Below the pieces are notes generated by a model. That model did no database searches, was not told the origin of the DNA, and was given only the letters and a program-made list of their open reading frames with translations. Positions 1-5,675 of a DNA stretch of 7,384 nucleotides are shown in pieces. Where the stretch lies: positions 1 through 7,384 of the forward strand of contig CAZMWE010000049.1 of the NCBI GenBank assembly GCA_964570005.1. The letters are read 5' to 3'. Source of the stretch: JAJZCD01 sp964570005. Its GTDB lineage: Bacteria > Patescibacteriota > Saccharimonadia > Saccharimonadales > UBA4665. Positions within the stretch are counted from its first letter, which is position 1; each line of letters begins with the position of its first letter. The position numbers and the translations under genes were made by a program.

Positions 1-2061
1 GAATTTCATACCAGTACAGTTAGTCTGGTCGCAGTGGCCGCTTAAGTATGAAGCACCCGGGTCGGCGGCCATGTTGGTCACAATATAGGCCGCGTCTTGC
101 CGTACAACTTGCGTCGGCTTCGGCTGTTCAAACTGCTTGATGACTTTCCCGGAAGAATCTGTGACCTTCAGAATCGTGGTCGAGGGAATTTGCTGTCCCA
201 TGCGCGCAAGTGTGGAAATACCATTCACATGGTCAGCCAGCGTAGTGTATGCCTCGTTGCCGATGCCCGCGGCCGCGCCGCACTGCGTTTCATCGGCTTT
301 GCCAGCTTCGGAGATGACGGTACCCGGTACATAACACTTGTAATCATCAGATCCCCCCATGAATGTATTGATGCTCTTCATGGTGGTGTTGATAGAAGCT
401 AGTCGCCACGCCCCGCTCGCTGCGGACGTACTGGTGTCTTTAGGGTCAGTCGATGTGAATGCTTTAACTGCTGGTATGTTGAGTGAACTACCGAGTGCGT
501 AGCGGAGTGTGACATTGCCGTAGTTCTTACGGGTATCGTCGAACAGGCAGTTACCGGGGTTGCTGCTTTCCGGTGAGTTGTGATTAGTACAAGGGTAGCC
601 TGGCAATGCTTGTTCCTTGTCTACCAGCATACTACCCGCTCCAACGTTGTTGTTATTATTGATGAGCGTGGCGTAGGAGTACGGCTTAACGCTTGAACCA
701 GGTGAAATTGGCGCGTCGCTGGCAAAGTTAAGCTGTTGTGTATTGAAGTCCATGCCGCCGATTAGCGCTACAATCTGCCCGGTGGCGTTGTCTTCTGCAA
801 CGAACGAGGCGTCGTCGGCCTTATCACTGTGCAGTTTCTTGGCGTTATTATTCAGAGAGGTTGAGGCCAGGTTCTGTAGATTGACATCCATTGTGGTGTC
901 GACTTTCCACCCGCCGCTCTTAATGACGGCCGCTGGGAAGACTTTTTCCAGTTCTTCTTTCGCGGACAACACGAAGTATGCGTAGTTTGAGCTGAGCCCA
1001 GCATAGTGGTCGCTCGGCATCTGCTGCACCTGCAGATCGGCCACACTGTGGTATTTGGCAGCATCTGCTTGCTGCTGGGTGATGTAGCCTTGCTTGGCCA
1101 TCTGATCAAGCACGTACTGTTGTCGGGTAATCAGCCCGTTCGAGTCGAATAAGTTATCGGCAGCAGACACCGCTGGGTTCCAGTTAGGGCTACTGAACGG
1201 AGAGTATGCACCAGGTGCCTGAGGAATAGCCGCCAGCATAGCCGATTGTGCCAGGGTCAGCTGACTGGCATCTTCCTTGAAGTAGTCTCTCGCTGCCGCC
1301 TGAACCCCGTAGTCGATGCCACTGTACGGCGCGATATTTAAGTAAGCGTTGAGGATATCTTGTTTGCTGTATTCACGCTCCAACTCGGTACCTAAAATCA
1401 GTTCCTTGACCTTAAGACTGATACTGTGCTGGCCATTCCAACCCTCATCCAGCTTGACCAGCTGTTCGGTGATGGTGGAAGCGCCCTGTTCGCTATTGCC
1501 CCGTACATTGTTGATGGCTGCCCGAGCGATACCGCGCACACTGAAGGCGCCTTCATTGAAGAAATTCTTGTCCTCGATGGCCACCGTCGCATCGCGCATA
1601 TACGGTGAGACACTATTGTAGCTTACCGGGATACGCTTAAAAGCGCCGTAATCCTGGAATAGCAATGTTTGCCCGGTCCGGTCGTAATACGCGATACTAC
1701 CGCCGCTGTTGCCGCCGTTGATATCCGCGATCTTCGGCAGATCTTTGCGGAAGTAGGCGAACAGTCCTACGATCAGCAAAAACATACAGACAAAACCAAT
1801 ACCCAGCACCTTGAGCGCCATGATTGCGCCCTCGCGGCTGAACCAGTACTGATACATCCGCTTTGGGTGCATACGGTACAAAAGCCGCTTCCAGCGCTCC
1901 TTCGGAAGTGTGCTTAAATACGCTGCTTTGCGCTGTGCTCTGGCTTCTTTGCCGGCCCGCATACGGTCCCCCAAAGAGCGGTTCAACTTAATTGTCTTAC
2001 CACTTGACGTTGTGTAGGTGTTACGGGGCGTTTTTCGCTGACGCGGTCTGGTATCGCTCAT
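1..2061 (-). CDS. Class A penicillin-binding protein (peptidoglycan glycosyltransferase/transpeptidase), 3' end beyond window
   Basis: Bifunctional murein synthase: it polymerises lipid II into glycan strands and cross-links stem peptides on the outer face of the membrane. The ATG at 2061 opens 687 uninterrupted codons to the window edge, and an in-frame TAG lies four codons upstream, so no longer start is possible. Seen in order: a strongly basic cytoplasmic tail (about 1-78); one membrane segment (about 79-103); a GT51 domain (about 145-330) with VAIEDKNFF (E163 presumed catalytic), GASTITEQ (193-200), KVKE (217-220) and AYLN (239-242); a linker; then the transpeptidase domain with PGSSVKP (SxxK, S456/K459) and SSLN (SxN, 526-528). 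The KTG motif is not reached, so it should lie just outside the window. Oddities: the usual His of the EDxxFxxH motif is Glu, and six cysteines fall in the extracytoplasmic part (C491, C505, C576, C594, C677, C682). The family call is firm; the 1A/1B-type subclass is not assigned. Confidence 0.95.
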   Translation of the reverse strand, partial: MSDTRPRQRKTPRNTYTTSSGKTIKLNRSLGDRMRAGKEARAQRKAAYLSTLPKERWKRLLYRMHPKRMYQYWFSREGAIMALKVLGIGFVCMFLLIVGLFAYFRKDLPKIADINGGNSGGSIAYYDRTGQTLLFQDYGAFKRIPVSYNSVSPYMRDATVAIEDKNFFNEGAFSVRGIARAAINNVRGNSEQGASTITEQLVKLDEGWNGQHSISLKVKELILGTELEREYSKQDILNAYLNIAPYSGIDYGVQAAARDYFKEDASQLTLAQSAMLAAIPQAPGAYSPFSSPNWNPAVSAADNLFDSNGLITRQQYVLDQMAKQGYITQQQADAAKYHSVADLQVQQMPSDHYAGLSSNYAYFVLSAKEELEKVFPAAVIKSGGWKVDTTMDVNLQNLASTSLNNNAKKLHSDKADDASFVAEDNATGQIVALIGGMDFNTQQLNFASDAPISPGSSVKPYSYATLINNNNNVGAGSMLVDKEQALPGYPCTNHNSPESSNPGNCLFDDTRKNYGNVTLRYALGSSLNIPAVKAFTSTDPKDTSTSAASGAWRLASINTTMKSINTFMGGSDDYKCYVPGTVISEAGKADETQCGAAAGIGNEAYTTLADHVNGISTLARMGQQIPSTTILKVTDSSGKVIKQFEQPKPTQVVRQDAAYIVTNMAADPGASYLSGHCDQTNCTGMKF

Positions 2062-2105
2062 AGATGTCGACTAAAGCTTATTCCACTTATATATTTCTGC
2101 CTCAA

Positions 2106-2114
2106 AGTATAACA
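2106..2114 (-). promoter_or_regulatory. Extended -10 promoter for the PBP gene
   Basis: Read on the minus strand this is TGTTATACT, an extended -10 element (TGnTATAAT type, one mismatch in the hexamer). No TTGACA-like -35 is found at the usual spacing; GC-rich sequence sits there instead, as expected where a TGn element compensates. Transcription would begin near 2099, leaving a leader of about 38 bases without a clear Shine-Dalgarno sequence next to the ATG at 2061. Confidence 0.55.
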
Positions 2115-2126
2115 CGTTATGGTTGC

Positions 2127-2137
2127 GGCGCGGCGCC
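2127..2137. repeat. GC-rich inverted repeat at the PBP -35 position
   Basis: GGCGC-G-GCGCC is a perfect 5-base inverted repeat around one central base, in otherwise AT-rich intergenic DNA. It covers the place where a -35 hexamer would lie for the TGTTATACT box at 2106-2114, so it could be a protein-binding site for control of the PBP gene. That role is inference from position alone; a chance palindrome is possible. Confidence 0.3.
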
Positions 2138-2290
2138 AGAAAATATGCTTAAAATCTCCATTTTTTAAAGCGCTGGCCACAGGTTCAATTTTACTGGGTG
2201 CCTGAGAAATTTTGCTGAAGATACGATGATTTTACGGCTAACGGGCCAGGAAGGTTGCGGACTATAAACTTCCATGTCACTATATATACT

Positions 2291-2359
2291 ATGTTTGTGT
2301 ATACCTACTGCTATGCCTGTACCGCGGACTATCCGCAGCAAATTGCCCCGCACTTATAA
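2291..2359 (+). other. Possible tyrosine-rich leader ORF upstream of tyrS (22 codons)
   Basis: ATG at 2291 to TAA at 2357-2359 encodes MFVYTYCYACTADYPQQIAPHL, with four Tyr codons in 22, three of them alternating at positions 4, 6 and 8. It ends 31 bases before tyrS, and a hairpin (2324-2336) lies within it. A Tyr-rich leader before tyrosyl-tRNA synthetase suggests translation-coupled control. Against this: no Shine-Dalgarno sequence; the TATACT box at 2285-2290 abuts the ATG, so transcription from it would start inside the ORF; no U-tract terminator follows; and AT-rich DNA yields TAT codons by chance. An overlapping 30-codon ORF (ATG at 2274) lies in another frame. Speculative. Confidence 0.15.
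2324..2336 (+). repeat. Small inverted repeat (hairpin) upstream of tyrS
   Basis: GCGGA-CTA-TCCGC can form a 5-base-pair stem with a 3-base loop. It is not followed by a T-run, so it is not an intrinsic terminator. Its left arm plus loop (GCGGACTAT) repeats an identical 9-mer at 2257-2265. It could be an operator half or a chance structure. Confidence 0.25.
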
Positions 2360-2360
2360 T
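2355..2360 (+). promoter_or_regulatory. Consensus -10 box upstream of tyrS
   Basis: A perfect TATAAT hexamer 30 bases before the tyrS ATG. Transcription would start near 2367, giving a leader of about 24 bases that lacks a good Shine-Dalgarno sequence (only AAGAAACGG, poorly placed). No TTGACA-like -35 is present 16-18 bases upstream (the sequence there is close to TCCGCA). It is an alternative to the TATACT box at 2380-2385. Confidence 0.4.
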
Positions 2361-2379
2361 ATTTAGCTGCAAGAAACGG

Positions 2380-2385
2380 TATACT
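2380..2385 (+). promoter_or_regulatory. TATACT -10 box immediately before tyrS (possible leaderless start)
   Basis: TATACT ends five bases before the first of two tandem ATG codons (2391 and 2394). With normal -10 to start-point spacing, transcription would begin at about 2392, on or within those ATGs, predicting a leaderless or nearly leaderless mRNA. That fits the absence of a Shine-Dalgarno sequence. No -35 match is seen. If the mRNA starts past 2391, the ATG at 2394 would be the true start. Confidence 0.4.
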
Positions 2386-2390
2386 ATTCT

Positions 2391-3638
2391 ATGATGAAAC
2401 TTTCCGAAGAGCTCGCCTGGCGCGGGTTCGTCAACCAAACCACGTTTGAAGACATAAAAAAGCTGGATGATCAACGGTGGACGTTCTATCACGGTTTTGA
2501 TGCCTCGGCTGATTCGCTCACTATCGGCAACCTGGCCGGCGTGATGGTGGACAAGGTATTTATGCGCCACGGCTGCAAGGCATTGATCCTGGCTGGTGGC
2601 GCCACAAGCCTCATTGGCGACCCAGGTGGAAAAGATAGCGAGCGGCCATTGCAGGACGAAGATACCATCTCCCGCAATGCTACTGGTGTAGCGAGGCAGT
2701 TGGAAAAAGTATTGTCAGGTTACGATTTTACGCTGGTAAATAACCTGGACTGGACAAGGGACTTGACGGTTATTGCATTCCTGCGCGACATTGGCAAACA
2801 TTTCAGTATGACACCGCTTGTGCAGCGCGATTTCATTGCCCGGCGCATGGGCGAAGGCGGAGCGGGCATTAGCTACACCGAATTTAGCTACACCTTGTTG
2901 CAAGGCATGGATTTCCTTCACCTATTTGATAATTATGGCGTGACGCTTGAGGTGGGAAGTTCAGACCAGTGGACAAATTGCATCTCCGGCATTGAATTGA
3001 TCCGGCGAGCCCGGAATGCAGAAGCGCATGTGTTTACCCACCCGCTCGTCATTAATAAAGCGACCGGTAAGAAATTTGGCAAAAGCGAGGCCGGTGCCGT
3101 CTGGCTCGATACCAAAAAAACCACCCACACGCAATTCTATCAGTTCTGGATTAACGCCGACGACGAAGGCGTCGAAGAATACATTAAGGTCTACACCGAA
3201 TTAGATAAGCCGACAGTTGATACTGTGATGGCTGAGCACCGTGCCGATCCGGGTAGGCGTATTGCACAGCTGAGACTTGCCGAAGAAGTGACGCGGCTGG
3301 TCCACGGCCAGGATGCGGTCAATATCGCCAAGCGTGTGACTGACGTACTGACGGGCAAACTCTCGGTAGGTGAAGCGGGTGATGTGCTCGGAGCGCTGCG
3401 TCAGGAAATTCCGGCAATAAAGACTACGGATAGCAGCTTAATTGCCGAAGCTCTAGTAGAAAGCGGCCTGGCTGCCTCCAATACCGAAGCCCGCCGATTT
3501 CTGAAAGAGAACGCCGTGAGTGTTAACGGACAGAAGGTACAGCGTGAGCAATTCCAGCCTGAAGATTTCCAAAACGGTCGCCTACTGTTGCGCCGTGGTA
3601 AGGCGTTCAAAGACTCAGCGCTAGTCGAGTTGGGGTAG
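2391..3638 (+). CDS. tyrS: Tyrosyl-tRNA synthetase
   Basis: Class I aminoacyl-tRNA synthetase; it activates tyrosine with ATP and charges tRNA-Tyr in the cytoplasm. At 415 residues it has the usual bacterial length (E. coli about 424). Seen: GFDASADSL leading into the signature position, here TIGN (44-47) where HIGH is usual; GGATSLIGDP (69-78); the tyrosine-pocket stretch SYTLLQGMDF (166-175, with Y167, Q171 and D174); GSSDQWTN (189-196); the KMSKS-equivalent KFGKS (228-232) followed by AVWLD; and a C-terminal S4 RNA-binding domain (about 349-385). The KFGKS form resembles the E. coli-type TyrS. It is first in a tight operon with murT, which starts 7 bases after its stop. ATG at 2391 or 2394 are both possible because there is no Shine-Dalgarno sequence to decide. 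Confidence 0.96.
   Translation: MMKLSEELAWRGFVNQTTFEDIKKLDDQRWTFYHGFDASADSLTIGNLAGVMVDKVFMRHGCKALILAGGATSLIGDPGGKDSERPLQDEDTISRNATGVARQLEKVLSGYDFTLVNNLDWTRDLTVIAFLRDIGKHFSMTPLVQRDFIARRMGEGGAGISYTEFSYTLLQGMDFLHLFDNYGVTLEVGSSDQWTNCISGIELIRRARNAEAHVFTHPLVINKATGKKFGKSEAGAVWLDTKKTTHTQFYQFWINADDEGVEEYIKVYTELDKPTVDTVMAEHRADPGRRIAQLRLAEEVTRLVHGQDAVNIAKRVTDVLTGKLSVGEAGDVLGALRQEIPAIKTTDSSLIAEALVESGLAASNTEARRFLKENAVSVNGQKVQREQFQPEDFQNGRLLLRRGKAFKDSALVELG
3632..3635 (+). promoter_or_regulatory. Shine-Dalgarno-like GGGG for the murT GTG start
   Basis: GGGG within the last codons of tyrS lies 10 bases before the GTG at 3646 and could pair with the 16S rRNA tail. It supports GTG 3646 over the in-frame ATG at 3700, which would remove the conserved N-terminal helix. 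Translational coupling with tyrS is likely given the 7-base gap. Confidence 0.4.
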
Positions 3639-3645
3639 CAACGGC

Positions 3646-4938
3646 GTGCGCAGAACCGTCGGAACGCTGCTGGGCAAGACTGTCGCCGGAACCGTGCGCA
3701 TGCGAGGCAAAAGCGGCGGCCAAGCGTTACCCGGGTTAGTGATTGAAACGCTGATGCCAGGCTACTTGGCCGCGATGCTGCGACAACTACCTGACGGTGT
3801 GGTGATCATTACCGGCACTAACGGTAAAACTACAACAACCAAGATGGTGGTGGAGCTGCTAAGGGCTAACGGCCGGCGTGTGCTCACGAACCCGACCGGC
3901 AGTAATCTAGCGCGTGGCATTATTAGCAGCGTCTTGCAGCAAGCGGGACATAGCGGCCGCTTGCCGTTCGACATCGCCGTCTTTGAGCTGGACGAGGCGT
4001 ATGCCAAGCAGTTTACCAATGTTGTAAAGCCGCGCTACGTATTAGGGCTCAACGCAAGCCGCGATCAGCTCGACCGCTTCGGCGAGGTTGACACCATTGC
4101 AAAGCTGGTTAGTCAAACTATGCTGTCGGCCACGGACGGTATCATCGTCAATGCTGATGACAAGCGTTTGAGTGCTGCCGTCCGTACGGCTAAGGTACCG
4201 GTAGTGTATTTCGGGATCGCGTCGGAACTGCTCAAATATTTCCCGCGTGACGACGAACTGGTAGCAGTTGATGGGCTGGCACCCGCGCAAACGACAGTCA
4301 GAGTGTCGCCCATGATTGAACTCTTGGCTTTCAAAGGGAATGAAGCGACGTACCGGGTGGGCACAGAACGAATTGCGACCACGCTCCAAGTGACCGGTCA
4401 GCACAACTTCCAGAATGCAGCGGCGGCACTGGCTTTAGCCGGTGTTTTACTGCCGGATGCCGCCCCGGCCGAGTTAGTTCGTCAGTTGTCAGTTGTAAGG
4501 CCTGCTTTCGGCCGGGGCCAAACCTTCCGGCTCCAAAATGGTAGCATGTTGCAGCTTAACCTGGTCAAAAACCCCGCCAGCTTCCGGCAGGGCCTAGTAT
4601 CTTATATCACGCCGTCTACCCCTGTAATGATCGCCATCAATGACCGAATAGCTGATGGCCGCGACACGTCGTGGCTGTGGGATGTGGATTTCTCAACCCT
4701 GGCCGCTAAAGATGCTGAAGGACTATCCTTAAGCGTTTGGACGACGGGGGTTCGGGCAGTGGATATGGCACTCCGCCTGGATTACGATGATATAAAAACC
4801 AATCACATTGAGCCTGACCTGGATAAAGCGCTCCAGGCATTTGGCAAACTTCCGGGCGACAAGGTGATCTTTGCAACCTATACAGCCATGCTTCATTTGC
4901 ATGCGATGCTTGAGCGTAAAGCGGGAAAGTCGCTATGA
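3646..4938 (+). CDS. murT: Lipid II isoglutaminyl synthase, Mur ligase-like subunit MurT
   Basis: ATP-using subunit of the MurT/GatD complex, which amidates the alpha-carboxyl of D-Glu in lipid II to D-isoglutamine, using ammonia released by GatD. Seen in 430 residues: P-loop ITGTNGKTTTTK (55-66); FELDEA (113-118); NASRDQLDRFGE (136-146), the form of the Mur-ligase NLFRDQLDR motif; VNADD (168-172); GQHNFQNAAAAL (251-262); then a DUF1727-type C-terminal domain with LVKNPASF (306-313) and NDRIADGRDTSWLWD (332-346), which should carry the conserved catalytic Asp, and TYTAMLHLH (411-419). Unusually, the whole protein has no cysteine, so the four-cysteine zinc ribbon of Staphylococcus and Streptococcus MurT is absent; its expected place (about 186-250) is filled by cysteine-free sequence. 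Starts with GTG, 7 bases after tyrS, and overlaps gatD by four bases. Confidence 0.93.
   Translation: MRRTVGTLLGKTVAGTVRMRGKSGGQALPGLVIETLMPGYLAAMLRQLPDGVVIITGTNGKTTTTKMVVELLRANGRRVLTNPTGSNLARGIISSVLQQAGHSGRLPFDIAVFELDEAYAKQFTNVVKPRYVLGLNASRDQLDRFGEVDTIAKLVSQTMLSATDGIIVNADDKRLSAAVRTAKVPVVYFGIASELLKYFPRDDELVAVDGLAPAQTTVRVSPMIELLAFKGNEATYRVGTERIATTLQVTGQHNFQNAAAALALAGVLLPDAAPAELVRQLSVVRPAFGRGQTFRLQNGSMLQLNLVKNPASFRQGLVSYITPSTPVMIAINDRIADGRDTSWLWDVDFSTLAAKDAEGLSLSVWTTGVRAVDMALRLDYDDIKTNHIEPDLDKALQAFGKLPGDKVIFATYTAMLHLHAMLERKAGKSL
4923..4929 (+). promoter_or_regulatory. Shine-Dalgarno-like GGGAAAG for gatD
   Basis: The purine run GGGAAAG lies five bases before the gatD ATG, inside the end of murT. 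Together with the ATGA stop/start overlap it indicates coupled translation of the two subunits, consistent with their forming one complex in equal amounts. Confidence 0.4.
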
Positions 4939-5651
4939 CCAAGCTTCATATCGTCCATATCTATCCTAACGAGATGAATACCTACGGGGACCGCGGCAAT
5001 CTGCTGGTGCTCGAAAAACGTGCACAACGGCACGGGCTCACGCCAGTCATTCATTATTACAATGCCGGCGACGCATTTCCGAAAGAAGCCGACCTTATTC
5101 TAGGTGGTGGCGGGCAGGATAGCGCCCAAGCTGACATCCAAGCTGACATCCTCCATATTGGTGACAAGCTTCATACGCTGGTCGAAGTAGGCGCACCTAT
5201 GCTTATGGTCTGCGGCACCTATCAGCTCTTTGGTAACCGGTTTGTGACCCATAGCGGCGAAGAAATTAAAGGTATTAGCATATTTGATGTTGAAACGAGG
5301 GGCAACCCCAAGCGTCTCATTGGTAACGTAGCGGTAGAAACGAGTGATTTCGGCACCCTCTACGGCTTTGAGAACCATAGCGGTAAAACATTTCTAGGTT
5401 CCAGACAACAGCCGCTCGGTGCGGTTGTCCGCGGTAACGGCAATAACGGTCAGGATAAGACTGAGGGCGCCCGGACGAATAGTGCCATCGGCACCTATCT
5501 TCACGGACCGCTGCTACCTAATAACCCTAGGCTTGCGGATTGGCTCATAACCACTGCTCTCCAACAAAAAGGTGTCGAGTTTACGCTCAGCCCTCTTGAT
5601 GATGCTCTGACCTATCAGTCTCGCCAGAATGCTCAAGGGCGCAGCTATTAA
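4935..5651 (+). CDS. gatD: Lipid II isoglutaminyl synthase, glutamine amidotransferase subunit GatD
   Basis: Class I glutamine amidotransferase (CobB/CobQ-like type) that hydrolyses glutamine and passes ammonia to MurT for amidation of lipid II D-Glu in the cytoplasm. The 238-residue length is normal for the family. Seen: an N-terminal HIYPNEMNTYGDRGN (8-22), typical of GatD; LGGGGQDSAQ (56-65); the nucleophile in MVCGTYQLFG (C93); GFENHSG (144-150); PLGAVVRGNGNNG (160-172); and GTYLHGPLLP with the catalytic His H190. C93 and H190 match the positions reported for the S. aureus enzyme (C94, H189). The usual CGG after the nucleophile reads CGT here. A 12-base tandem repeat encodes QADIQADI (65-72). 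The ATG overlaps the murT stop as ATGA. Last gene of the operon, ending 24 bases from a convergent gene. Confidence 0.95.
   Translation: MTKLHIVHIYPNEMNTYGDRGNLLVLEKRAQRHGLTPVIHYYNAGDAFPKEADLILGGGGQDSAQADIQADILHIGDKLHTLVEVGAPMLMVCGTYQLFGNRFVTHSGEEIKGISIFDVETRGNPKRLIGNVAVETSDFGTLYGFENHSGKTFLGSRQQPLGAVVRGNGNNGQDKTEGARTNSAIGTYLHGPLLPNNPRLADWLITTALQQKGVEFTLSPLDDALTYQSRQNAQGRSY
5127..5150 (+). repeat. Two perfect tandem copies of a 12-base unit inside gatD
   Basis: CAAGCTGACATC occurs twice back to back, in frame, encoding QADI-QADI after the GGGGQDSA loop. The identical third bases suggest a recent duplication or conversion rather than chance alone. The gene stays open and the region aligns by eye with ordinary GatD spacing, so function need not be affected. 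Confidence 0.7.
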
Positions 5652-5675
5652 CTAAATTGTTGAGTGCTCAAGTAG
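5652..5675. other. Convergent junction between gatD and the unrecognised gene
   Basis: Only 24 bases separate the two converging stop codons. They contain TTGAG-TG-CTCAA (5660-5671), followed by the palindrome GTAGCTAC (5672-5679), which reaches into the neighbour's stop codon. Stems are short and no T-run follows on either strand, so I do not call an intrinsic terminator. Transcripts probably overlap here. Confidence 0.5.

Larger units (their letters stand above)
2062..2390. other. Divergent intergenic region between the PBP gene and tyrS
   Basis: These 329 bases separate two divergently transcribed genes. The PBP-proximal third holds a minus-strand promoter and a GC-rich inverted repeat. 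The tyrS-proximal third holds several AT-rich -10-like boxes (2263-2268, 2281-2290, 2355-2360, 2380-2385), a small hairpin and one short tyrosine-rich ORF. The middle (about 2140-2250) shows nothing I can name. GCGGACTAT occurs twice (2257-2265 and 2324-2332). I see no T-box-like leader: no T-box core sequence and no terminator with a U run ahead of tyrS. Confidence 0.8.

Noticed and set aside
97..1917. Several plus-strand ORFs of 60-101 codons opposite the PBP gene
   Set aside because: All lie antisense to a clearly coding class A PBP with intact motifs; their translations show no family features.
1..2061. Broken or pseudogenised PBP gene
   Set aside because: The frame is open for all 687 codons with all expected motifs in order; the stop and KTG motif are simply outside the window.
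2165..2353. 62-codon minus-strand ORF with a GTG start in the PBP-tyrS intergenic region
   Set aside because: No recognisable protein features, no ribosome-binding site, and it overlaps the tyrS promoter boxes. Its existence is expected by chance in a 329-base gap.
2140..2390. T-box or tyrosine riboswitch before tyrS
   Set aside because: No T-box core sequence, no specifier stem and no terminator with a U-run; the TATACT box next to the ATG argues against a long leader.
4042..4404. 120-codon minus-strand ORF opposite murT
   Set aside because: Antisense shadow of conserved murT sequence; no promoter or recognisable motif.
4931..4940. Recoded TGA (glycine), as in some Patescibacteria
   Set aside because: TGA in the ATGA overlap ends murT at the expected C-terminus, and no in-frame TGA interrupts any of the five genes.
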